Virus record (IMG/VR): IMGVR_UViG_3300005264_000097
Location: 1 to 46,169 of that record
Strand: one strand, 5' to 3'
From: a virus
Length of the DNA stretch: 46,169 nucleotides
The position numbers were made by a program, and so were the translations under genes. The notes under the pieces are model-generated. The model was not told where the DNA came from. It did no database searches and was given only the letters and a program-made list of their open reading frames with translations. Position 1 is the first letter of the stretch. Each line of letters opens with the position of its first letter. Below are positions 22,784 to 30,162 of the stretch, one piece after another.

Positions 22784-25084
22784 ATGGAACAAATAACTTT
22801 TAAACAGTTAAAAAAGATTTCAGAAAGTATCGATAGAAAATATCCATACTCTAATTATAATTTTAGTGAAAATTTGTTATTAAAAGAAGCAAATTCGTTA
22901 GAAGGTTTAAAAACTTTAGTTAGCAATTGGGGTATATTATCTGGAGATAATAGATTCATATTTAAAACTATTATAGAAAATATGAATAACTTACCAGAAA
23001 AAAATTATGATATAATTAATAATGTAATTGTAGAAAATTTTATTAATTATTTAAGTCATGATGAAAATATTAATGACTATATTAATATAATAAATGATGT
23101 TGGAAATTCAGCAATACAAGAATCACTTATTCCTAAATTAAGAAGAAATATAAAACAAAGATCTATAATAAGAAATGTAAATATTCTTCAAAAGAAACGA
23201 AGACCTAGTGCGAATAGAGCATTAGGTGTAAGAGATCCTAATTGTTTAGATAATGATGGAACTGAAGCGTCTAGAAAATATAAGAATAGAAGAACTAATA
23301 ACATAAACAGAGATAGGGGTGTAAGAGATCCCAACTGTCCAGATAATGATGGAACTGAAGCTTCTAGAAAATATAAGAATGCTTTATCTGAATATGTATA
23401 TGAATATGTAGATACTATTGTAGATGAATACAAAGATAAATTATCTCCAATAAAGATATATGCTATAACGTTAGAATCTATGAAGATTATAATTGAAGGT
23501 TTAGGAGGATATTCTAATCCATCAGATATTATGGAAATTGTTACTGAATATTTCTTATTAGAAAATAGAGTAGATGTTTCTCCAATAGATATGTATTCAG
23601 GGATAGTTGAATCGGATGTATATGCTGATAAAGATAAAATAGTAACAGAAAATATGCTTAGTTATGCTTTTAGTTATGAAGATATAATAAATGAGTCTAA
23701 ATTAACTAAGAAACAAAGAGACAAGTTATCAGATGATGATTTTGGATTGCCTAAGGAACGTAAATATCCATTAACTGATGAAAATCATGTAAAATCTGCA
23801 ATTCGATTCTTTAATAAATGTGATGATGATAAAAAACCTATTTTAGCACGTAATATTCTTGGGGCTATTAGTAAATTAGATTTAAAAGATATTGATTATA
23901 AAGAATCAGATTGGTTTACTTATGCTAATGATAAAATAAAAGAATCTGGAATAGAATTTGATGGTGTTTATAGTGAATTTATTAATAGAGAATTATATAC
24001 TGAAAGTGAAAAACTTCAAAAGTTTATAGCTAAAACCAAAGATTCAATTCCTGTATTATTAACTAAAGCTACTGCTACTTATAAAAAGCATCCAAAAGAT
24101 ACTATAGATAAATTAGCAAAAGCAATTTATGCTAAACCTGTAGATGATATAATGCATGATTCATATAGTATTATTAGATTAGGACGTAAATTTGTTATTA
24201 TAGGTATTGTGACTTTAGGAACAGCAGGTGCTAGTACAGCACTTATACCTTTCGCTATTGGTTTTGTAACAGGATTTATTGATGAAATGATAGATAATGA
24301 TATTAATAGAAAGCAAGCTGATAAATTATTAAAAGAAGTTAACGAGGAAATAAAATATGTTGAAGATAAAAAAGATAAGACTACTAATGATGATAAAGAA
24401 AAAGAGTATAGTAAATATATTAAAGAATTAGAAGATAAGAAATATAAGATTGAAGCTTATAGAGATAATTTATTATCTGAAAAAGAACAAGAAAGACTTG
24501 ATAATGAAGAGGAAGAAGATTCACTTGAAGAGATAGCCAGATTATCAATAGCTTTAGAGCAATTTGAATTAAATAGTGGAGAGTCTATTCTAGAAGTTAG
24601 TGCAGTTAAACTTCTTAATGATACTATTAAAAGAGCTGGTAATAAAACAATTGGAAAAATTTCAGCAAAAGATAGATCTTTATCTAAACAGATAGATAAT
24701 TCTGTTGAGAAACTTGAAAATAAAATAAGAATGTCTTTAAAAAATGATAGTAGAGAAAAAGTTATTAAAGGTCAAATTCTTCCATCAATGTCTAAACTTA
24801 TTAAACTAGTAGTAGCTGTTGGTGCAACATGGGCAGTAGCTCCAATGCTAGCGGTAGTAGGTTCTGTTGCAGCTATAGCTATAGCTAAAGATTCAAATGC
24901 CAAAGAACGTAAAATGATACTAGATGAATTAGATGTTGAATTAAAAATTGTTGAGAAAAAACTCCATCAAGCTGAAATGAACAATGATATGAAGGCATAT
25001 GGTGAATTATTAAGATTAGAGAAGAAACTTAATTTAGAAAAGAAACGTATTAAGTATAAGCTTAAGACTGGCAATTCATTATAA
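22784..25084 (+). CDS. Large putative inner protein with two shared peptide repeats and membrane segments
   Basis: The ATG at 22784 (after ggaggg) is preferred over an in-frame TTG at 22769 that overlaps the ribosome site, giving 767 residues. The leader contains I/L-x-E sites (KISES, LLLKEANS) like the inner-protein cluster. Two copies of the 21-residue repeat lie at residues 148-168 and 179-199, with one Pro to Leu change. Two hydrophobic segments follow: about 468-500 (FVIIGIVTLGTAGASTALIP) and about 670-705 (LVVAVGATWAVAPMLAVVGS). Each is followed by a charged coiled-coil (ADKLLKEVNEEIKYVEDKK; LDVELKIVEKKLHQAEMNN), suggesting an internal duplication. It lies between the protease and capsid genes. 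I infer an encapsidated, possibly membrane-active protein. Confidence 0.7.
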   Translation: MEQITFKQLKKISESIDRKYPYSNYNFSENLLLKEANSLEGLKTLVSNWGILSGDNRFIFKTIIENMNNLPEKNYDIINNVIVENFINYLSHDENINDYINIINDVGNSAIQESLIPKLRRNIKQRSIIRNVNILQKKRRPSANRALGVRDPNCLDNDGTEASRKYKNRRTNNINRDRGVRDPNCPDNDGTEASRKYKNALSEYVYEYVDTIVDEYKDKLSPIKIYAITLESMKIIIEGLGGYSNPSDIMEIVTEYFLLENRVDVSPIDMYSGIVESDVYADKDKIVTENMLSYAFSYEDIINESKLTKKQRDKLSDDDFGLPKERKYPLTDENHVKSAIRFFNKCDDDKKPILARNILGAISKLDLKDIDYKESDWFTYANDKIKESGIEFDGVYSEFINRELYTESEKLQKFIAKTKDSIPVLLTKATATYKKHPKDTIDKLAKAIYAKPVDDIMHDSYSIIRLGRKFVIIGIVTLGTAGASTALIPFAIGFVTGFIDEMIDNDINRKQADKLLKEVNEEIKYVEDKKDKTTNDDKEKEYSKYIKELEDKKYKIEAYRDNLLSEKEQERLDNEEEEDSLEEIARLSIALEQFELNSGESILEVSAVKLLNDTIKRAGNKTIGKISAKDRSLSKQIDNSVEKLENKIRMSLKNDSREKVIKGQILPSMSKLIKLVVAVGATWAVAPMLAVVGSVAAIAIAKDSNAKERKMILDELDVELKIVEKKLHQAEMNNDMKAYGELLRLEKKLNLEKKRIKYKLKTGNSL
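23225..23380 (+). repeat. Two further copies of the 63-bp coding repeat
   Basis: Copies at 23225-23287 and 23318-23380 match those at 19645-19968 in protein sequence (DNDGTEASRKYKN core identical), with several silent base changes. They are separated by a basic linker (RRTNNINRDR). Confidence 0.9.
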
Positions 25085-25104
25085 ACAGAAAGGAGCATAT
25101 TAAA

Positions 25105-25824
25105 ATGGCAATTTACGGAAGACGAATAGTTCAAAAATCAATTAATGAATTAGATTTATCTAAAAATAAAAAAGATGATAAAGAAACAGGATATGATTTA
25201 CCTGAAGATGATAAAGAAGAAACTAATGTTTCTTCTGATCCAGCACCAGATGAAGGATATGATTTACCACCTGAAGAAGGAGAAGGAGATCCAGCACCAG
25301 AAGATCCAGCACCAGATGAAGGAGAAGGAGATCCAGCACCAGAAGATCCAGCACCAGATGAAGGAGAAGGAGATCCAGCACCAGATGAAGGATATGATTT
25401 ACCACCTGAAGAAGGAGAAGGAGATCCAGCACCAGATGAAGGAGAAGGAGATCCAGCACCAGATGAAGGAGAAGGAGATGCAGAGGAAGAAACTAATCCT
25501 GAGGATGAAATCTTTCAAGATTTATCAGATAATGAAAAAAAGATAAGAGATAAACATCTTATTGGTTTATACGTTGATTTATATACTACATTAAATTCTT
25601 ATATGGATAAATTAAATAATATTTCAAAAAATGAAATGAATATAGAAATATTAAGATTTATATCTATAAAATCAAAAGAATTAATTAATATATTATATGA
25701 CTATATTTATAATGTATATAATACTAGAACATATGTAGAAAATTATACTAATTATTATATATATCTAGCATCATTTGATAAAATCAATAAATTAATGGAA
25801 GAATTAGATAAAAAGAATGAATAA
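25105..25824 (+). CDS. Acidic Pro/Glu/Asp-repeat protein upstream of the capsid gene
   Basis: 239 residues. The N-terminus MAIYGRRIVQKSINELDLSK has the MAIY tag of the inner proteins and an I-N-E site. Residues about 45-130 are repeats of GEGDPAPDE and GYDLPPEE, with no other composition. The last about 100 residues are helical (NEKKIRDKHLIGLYVDLYTT; NYYIYLASFDKINKLMEELD). An acidic, extended protein with a head-type N-terminus just upstream of the major capsid gene fits a scaffold or an internal core protein, but no family match supports this. Open frames in other registers through the repeat are by-products of its 9-base periodicity. Confidence 0.7.
   Translation: MAIYGRRIVQKSINELDLSKNKKDDKETGYDLPEDDKEETNVSSDPAPDEGYDLPPEEGEGDPAPEDPAPDEGEGDPAPEDPAPDEGEGDPAPDEGYDLPPEEGEGDPAPDEGEGDPAPDEGEGDAEEETNPEDEIFQDLSDNEKKIRDKHLIGLYVDLYTTLNSYMDKLNNISKNEMNIEILRFISIKSKELINILYDYIYNVYNTRTYVENYTNYYIYLASFDKINKLMEELDKKNE
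25250..25482 (+). repeat. Low-complexity tandem coding repeats (PAPDE-GEGD)
   Basis: Nearly exact repetition of units such as 'gatccagcaccagatgaa' and 'ggagaaggag' and two copies of the GYDLPPEE segment (25255-25278 and 25390-25413). The identity at DNA level implies recent expansion by slippage or unequal exchange. Confidence 0.85.
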
Positions 25825-25850
25825 GCCATTATAATAGCTTTAATTCATAT

Positions 25851-25862
25851 AACAATATAATA
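25851..25862 (+). promoter_or_regulatory. Putative late promoter of the capsid gene, with a structured leader
   Basis: AACA-atataa-TA, 80 bases before the capsid ATG. The leader after it holds a short palindrome (aatgta-tagta-tacatt, 25863-25879) and a possible weak hairpin (25880-25903). A long structured leader on a highly expressed gene may stabilise the mRNA. Confidence 0.6.
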
Positions 25863-25941
25863 AATGTATAGTATACATTCTATGGTTCCAATAGGGATTA
25901 TAGATTAAAAAAAATATAAATTATCGAAAGGAGATCAAACT

Positions 25942-27570
25942 ATGAGTATAGTTGGAACTAGAAAAACTGTAAGAGCAAATGGATATTCAAAAGATCCTAT
26001 GCATGCAATGGCGAAAGAATTCGCTGAAAAATCAAGAGGTATTTTAAATGAATCAGGATTAGACATCTTTTCAGAAGCAAGTAAAGTAGCTATGAATGAA
26101 TCTACTAAAGAAACATTATGGGCTTATTTTTCAGAAAACTTCTTAGACCCTAATATTGAAATGTCAGCAGAGGATAGAAACGATCAAATGGAAATGTTAA
26201 GAGAGCAATTCGAGAATGACATCGAGGCTATCAAAGAGCATGCTCCAATCGGTGCTGCAAATCCAGTAATGGGTATGTTATTACCATTACACAAAAACTT
26301 ATTAATGAATACAATTTGGGATAAAGGCGTAGTTAATAAAGCTGTTGCTGTATCTCCAAAAATTACTATCTCTATGGAGCAAAGAATTTTAGTTGATGCT
26401 CTTGGAAATGAATACGATCTTTATAAAGATCAAATGAGTATTAAAGCTGCTATTGATGCTGCTAATCCTGATACTGTTGTTGAATTATCATTACCAGAAA
26501 CTGGAGATACTGATATTTTAGATGAAATTGGAGCTACTTCTAAAGATCATTTAGAAATAACTACTCACATTTGTGAATATCAATTAGATCCTGCTGTTGA
26601 TGCTACATGGTATACTACTAAAATCGAAACTAAACCAAGTTATGGTGAATTCGATAGAGCTGCTATGGCAACTGTTGTATGTGGAGCTGAAACTGATGTA
26701 ATTAACTTTACTATGAAAAAAGATAGATTGACTATTTCTTCTTTAAAAGGTTTAGTTAAAAAAGTTAAAGTTAAAGCTAAGAAAGATACTTCTAATGGAT
26801 TAACTGGAACTGCTTCTGTTAAATGGAAATCAACTACTGATGTAGTAGAAATCCCAACTGCACCAGCAATCAATACTACTATTTCACCAGAAGAAGTTAA
26901 AGATATTTCTGCTCTTTATAAAGTAGATCAATTAACTAAGATTATGTCAATTACTAAAGATGTAATGGCTAATTATAAAGATGACACTATTAGAGATTTC
27001 TTAGAAGAGTCATTCCAATTATTAGATCCATCTCAAAAGAGAGAAGCTACATTCTCATTCAAGCCACCAACTGATGGTACTTACAATGGAGGATTTGTTT
27101 CTTGGAGAAGAGATACATTTATGGATATCTTAGACACAATTGCTGGAGAATTATTAAATATTCTTAATGATCCTAATATGACTATTACTGTAGTTGGACG
27201 TCCTGATTTAATCAGAAAAATTACTCCTACTGAGTATAGCTACCAATCATCTAAAAATGTTGGTCCTGTTGAATTAGATTTCACTAAGACTGTAACTACT
27301 TCAGATAGAAGAGTTTATCAATTCATTTCTTCTCAAAAAGAAGATGGAAATAATGATTTAAGAATTATTATTAATCCAAGAAACTCTGAAAGAATTATCT
27401 ACAGATTATACGATTATCAATTATATGTATCTAACGAAATTAGAAACGCTAATAATCCTGTATTACCAGCTGTTCATACTTTCGAAAGATTCAAAATGAC
27501 TGAATATCAACCAATCCAAGGAAAAGTTACTATTACTAATCCTGATGGTGGTTATGTAACAAGACCATAA
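25942..27570 (+). CDS. Major capsid protein
   Basis: 542 residues. Gene position (after protease and putative scaffold/inner genes), length and composition fit a large-phage HK97-fold capsid protein. The codon choice is visibly richer in G/C third positions than its neighbours, as expected for a very highly expressed gene. The N-terminal about 50 residues are helical with possible protease sites (GILNES at 33-38, IFSEAS, AMNES), so a propeptide ending near residue 37-53 is likely. The segment LPLHKNLLMNTIWDKGVVNK resembles the start of the mature capsid fold. The rest is strand-rich with an insertion (about 180-290) that could be a surface domain. It ends TITNPDGGYVTRP and is followed by a terminator. 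Confidence 0.82.
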   Translation: MSIVGTRKTVRANGYSKDPMHAMAKEFAEKSRGILNESGLDIFSEASKVAMNESTKETLWAYFSENFLDPNIEMSAEDRNDQMEMLREQFENDIEAIKEHAPIGAANPVMGMLLPLHKNLLMNTIWDKGVVNKAVAVSPKITISMEQRILVDALGNEYDLYKDQMSIKAAIDAANPDTVVELSLPETGDTDILDEIGATSKDHLEITTHICEYQLDPAVDATWYTTKIETKPSYGEFDRAAMATVVCGAETDVINFTMKKDRLTISSLKGLVKKVKVKAKKDTSNGLTGTASVKWKSTTDVVEIPTAPAINTTISPEEVKDISALYKVDQLTKIMSITKDVMANYKDDTIRDFLEESFQLLDPSQKREATFSFKPPTDGTYNGGFVSWRRDTFMDILDTIAGELLNILNDPNMTITVVGRPDLIRKITPTEYSYQSSKNVGPVELDFTKTVTTSDRRVYQFISSQKEDGNNDLRIIINPRNSERIIYRLYDYQLYVSNEIRNANNPVLPAVHTFERFKMTEYQPIQGKVTITNPDGGYVTRP

Positions 27571-27584
27571 TAAAAAATAGAATA

Positions 27585-27617
27585 GGTCTACTACATTTTT
27601 GTAGTAGATCTTTTTTG
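27585..27617 (+). terminator. Terminator after the capsid gene
   Basis: A 10-bp stem with one G-T pair (ggtctactac, 27585-27594, with gtagtagatc, 27601-27610), a 6-base loop and a T6 tail. The next gene starts 23 bases later with no promoter motif, so it relies on read-through. Confidence 0.85.
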
Positions 27618-27639
27618 TATATATTTGGAAGGAGGAATA

Positions 27640-28473
27640 ATGAATTATAATTTTTCAAAATTTGAAGAAATACTCTCGGGTATAAGACATAAAGCAACTA
27701 AAGCAGGATTAAATGATTTAAAAAAAGAATTAAATAATTTCTTTAGTGATAGTAAATGTTTAGAAGTTTTATATACACATAATACAGATAAAATGTTTTT
27801 TGGTATGTCTGTAATTCCTAATCTTGGATTTAATTATATTGGAGCTTTAGTAGCTAATCAGCCAAGACGATTTGATCAATATTATTTAGAGTTAGATTCT
27901 AGATTATTTTCACCATTACTTGGATTAACTGATAAAGAATTAACTGCGATATTATTACATGAAGTTGGACACTTAGTAAATAATGCATCTGCATCTATTA
28001 ATTTATCAAACATAATAAATGTTAAGATTGATCAAGATGGTGTATCTATAGATAGAGCTAAAGCATCTAAAGAATCTAAACTTATTAATTTAGGAATAAT
28101 AAAAGCATTAAGAAAAACAACTTCTATATTCCATAAAAATGATGAAGAGTATATTGCTGATGCTTTTGTAGTTGATTGTGGATATGGTCAACCATTAGAA
28201 CGTGCATATCATAAAATTATTAATGATAAAGAGTTAATTAATAATAAAGAATCTAATGATTATAAAATTAGTACTTTATTATGGACTTTACAAGTTTATA
28301 CTTCAATGGGTATGAGAAGAAGAGCTGTTTTAAAACGTCTTAAAGAAGGCGAAGAAATGGAATCTTCTGTATTAATGATAAGACTATATAAAGATGCTTA
28401 TGAAAAAATTAAAAGTAATACTTATGTTTTAGAAGAATCAGGATATCTATTAATTGAAGAATATAAGAATTAA
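27640..28473 (+). CDS. Zinc metallopeptidase-like protein (HExxH)
   Basis: The ATG at 27640 is chosen because the TTG at 27625 would overlap the ggaagg-agg ribosome site; this gives 277 residues. The motif LLHEVGHLV (His107-Glu108, His111) and a downstream EEYIADAF (Glu170, Asp174) fit a gluzincin of the M48-like type, where the second Glu is the third zinc ligand. No membrane segment or signal peptide is visible, unlike many cellular M48 enzymes, so it would act in the host cytoplasm or in the particle. It lies directly after the major capsid gene, where a second head-processing peptidase or a late host-directed protease are both possible. The substrate is unknown. Confidence 0.75.
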   Translation: MNYNFSKFEEILSGIRHKATKAGLNDLKKELNNFFSDSKCLEVLYTHNTDKMFFGMSVIPNLGFNYIGALVANQPRRFDQYYLELDSRLFSPLLGLTDKELTAILLHEVGHLVNNASASINLSNIINVKIDQDGVSIDRAKASKESKLINLGIIKALRKTTSIFHKNDEEYIADAFVVDCGYGQPLERAYHKIINDKELINNKESNDYKISTLLWTLQVYTSMGMRRRAVLKRLKEGEEMESSVLMIRLYKDAYEKIKSNTYVLEESGYLLIEEYKN

Positions 28474-28498
28474 ACATTTGGAAGATGAAGATGAAGCA

Positions 28499-28717
28499 AT
28501 GGATACATTAAGAGATTTGAATTTTAGAATTTCTTTACTTGATGATTATATTGCAACTCAAACTAAATCATCTAATGATGTTAAAAAATATACTGAATTG
28601 GCTAATAAATATAGATTCTTAAGAACAACACTTGTTAAACTTCCAAAGTTTAAAAGTAAATCTTATGGTCTATATGTAAAATATCCAGAGATGGATGCAT
28701 ACTCTACTAGAATATAA
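28499..28717 (+). CDS. Small unknown protein after the metallopeptidase
   Basis: 72 residues from the ATG at 28499, or 87 from a TTG at 28454 that overlaps the previous gene by 20 bases. Neither start has a clean ribosome site (ggaag lies 14 bases before the ATG). The protein is helical and charged (RDLNFRISLLDDYIATQTKS; YTELANKYRFLRTTLVKLPK), with a short C-terminal 'KSYGLYVKYPEMDAYSTRI'. It is probably translated by coupling to the upstream gene. Function unknown. Confidence 0.6.
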   Translation: MDTLRDLNFRISLLDDYIATQTKSSNDVKKYTELANKYRFLRTTLVKLPKFKSKSYGLYVKYPEMDAYSTRI

Positions 28718-28724
28718 TAAATAA

Positions 28725-28739
28725 AGAGTATACCATTTT
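28725..28739 (+). terminator. Half-deleted terminator upstream of propeller copy 2
   Basis: Only the 5' arm (agagtatacca) of the GAGTATACC hairpin remains, joined directly to the T run and the promoter block found intact at 4014-4064. The 3' arm is missing, so termination here is probably lost and the capsid operon may read into the propeller gene. Confidence 0.6.
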
Positions 28740-28748
28740 TTTATAAAG

Positions 28749-28760
28749 AACATTACTATA
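28749..28760 (+). promoter_or_regulatory. Putative late promoter of propeller copy 2
   Basis: AACA-ttacta-TA, 45 bases before the ATG at 28805. The surrounding block is identical to 4014-4064, and downstream of it the leader matches that of propeller copy 3 (ctataaggaggaatataaa). Confidence 0.6.
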
Positions 28761-28804
28761 AATGAAAGAATAATAATAATAGATACTATAAGGAGGAATA
28801 TAAA

Positions 28805-30094
28805 ATGGCTAGAGGAAATGTGTACGGACAAAGTAGTGGAGGTCTTAAAGTAAATGATGTTTTAAAGAAAACAGCAGTAATAAAGAGTGGTAGTATAGTA
28901 AGTGAAGGAGATCTTATTAGTTTTGATGGTAGTGAAGTAATAAAGAGAGGTATAACTAATGATATAAGTAATGGTAATGAATATGTATTTAATAATAGTG
29001 TTATTTCTAATATAAGTGTAACTACTTTAACAAGTACTAAAGTACTTGTTAGCTATATGGATAATGATAATAATAGTAATGGTACTGCTATAGTACTTAA
29101 TATAGATGGTACTAATATAACTAGTGGTAATAAATTTATATTTAATAATGGTAGTACTTCTTATATAAGTGCAACTACTTTAACAAGTACTAAAGTACTT
29201 GTTAGTTATAGAGATACTAATATGTATGGTACTGCTATAGTACTTAATATAAGTGGAAGTACTATAACTAGTGGTAGTGCTTATTTATTTAATAGTTATA
29301 GAACTCATTCTATAAATACTATATCTTTAACAGATACTAAAGTACTTGTTAGTTATAGAGATGAAGGTAATAATGATTATGGTACTTCTATAATTCTTAA
29401 TATAAGTGGTATTAATATAACTAGTGGTAGTGAATATGTATTTAATAATAGTAATTCTTATACTACTGATATAAGTGCAGTAAAATTAACAGATACTAAA
29501 ATACTTGTTAGTTATAAAGATTATGGTAATAGTCAATATGGTACTGCTATAGTACTTAATGTAGATGGTACTAATATAACTAAAGGTAATGCTTATGTAT
29601 TTAATTATGGTAATACTGATAGTATAAGTGCTACTTCTTTAACAAGTACTAAAGTTCTTGTTAGTTATAAAAATAATAATAGTATTGATACTGGTACTGC
29701 TATAGTACTTAATGTAGATGGTAATGATATAACTAAAGGTAGCCCTTATGTATTTAATTATAATGGTAGTACTGATTATATAAGTGCAGTATCTTTATCA
29801 GATAGTAAAGTACTCGTTAGTTATAGTGATAATGGTAATAATAGTTATGGCACTACTATAGTACTTACTATAGATGGTAATGTAATAACTAGTGGTAATG
29901 AATATGTATTTAATAGTGGAAAAACTTATGATATAAATGCAGTATTTTTAACAGATTCTAAAATATTTATTAGTTATATGGATAATAATTTTTATGGTAC
30001 TTCTGTAGTATTAGATGTATCTAAAACAGATATAGAAGGTCTTGCTCTTAAGAGTGGTACTGGTGGAGAAACAATAGATATATATAAATTTTAA
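28805..30094 (+). CDS. Seven-repeat beta-propeller protein, copy 2
   Basis: 429 residues. The N-terminal cap is identical to copy 1 for 19 residues (MARGNVYGQSSGGLKVNDV), then come seven blades (for example NISVTTLTSTKVLVSYMDND; YISATTLTSTKVLVSYRDTN), ending in GLALKSGTGGETIDIYKF. Blades vary mainly in the loops around 'YxD..N..YGT' while the strands are constant, the pattern expected of a scaffold with variable contact loops. It has its own promoter motif and strong ribosome site. It is inserted between the capsid-metallopeptidase module and the polymerase fragment, a place with no functional link, which suggests a movable cassette. Role inferred as a virion surface decoration. Confidence 0.75.
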   Translation: MARGNVYGQSSGGLKVNDVLKKTAVIKSGSIVSEGDLISFDGSEVIKRGITNDISNGNEYVFNNSVISNISVTTLTSTKVLVSYMDNDNNSNGTAIVLNIDGTNITSGNKFIFNNGSTSYISATTLTSTKVLVSYRDTNMYGTAIVLNISGSTITSGSAYLFNSYRTHSINTISLTDTKVLVSYRDEGNNDYGTSIILNISGINITSGSEYVFNNSNSYTTDISAVKLTDTKILVSYKDYGNSQYGTAIVLNVDGTNITKGNAYVFNYGNTDSISATSLTSTKVLVSYKNNNSIDTGTAIVLNVDGNDITKGSPYVFNYNGSTDYISAVSLSDSKVLVSYSDNGNNSYGTTIVLTIDGNVITSGNEYVFNSGKTYDINAVFLTDSKIFISYMDNNFYGTSVVLDVSKTDIEGLALKSGTGGETIDIYKF

Positions 30095-30125
30095 TCTTTT
30101 ATTTTTAAAAAAATACATAGTACAA

Positions 30126-30137
30126 AACATATTAATA
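30126..30137 (+). promoter_or_regulatory. Putative promoter before the polymerase fragment
   Basis: AACA-tattaa-TA, 26 bases before the ATG at 30163, with 'aaaggag' between. There is no clear terminator between the propeller stop (30094) and this point, only T-rich sequence. Confidence 0.5.
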
Positions 30138-30162
30138 AAATAGATTAAAGGAGATGAATTAT

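Noticed and set aside
25175-25546. Two long alternative frames through the acidic repeat region (+ and -)
   Set aside because: They come from the 9-base periodicity of the GEGDPAPDE coding repeats and are not preceded by ribosome sites.
28454-28498. TTG start overlapping the metallopeptidase gene for the small gene ending 28717
   Set aside because: No ribosome site at this TTG; the ATG at 28499 is only slightly better, so the start is left uncertain.
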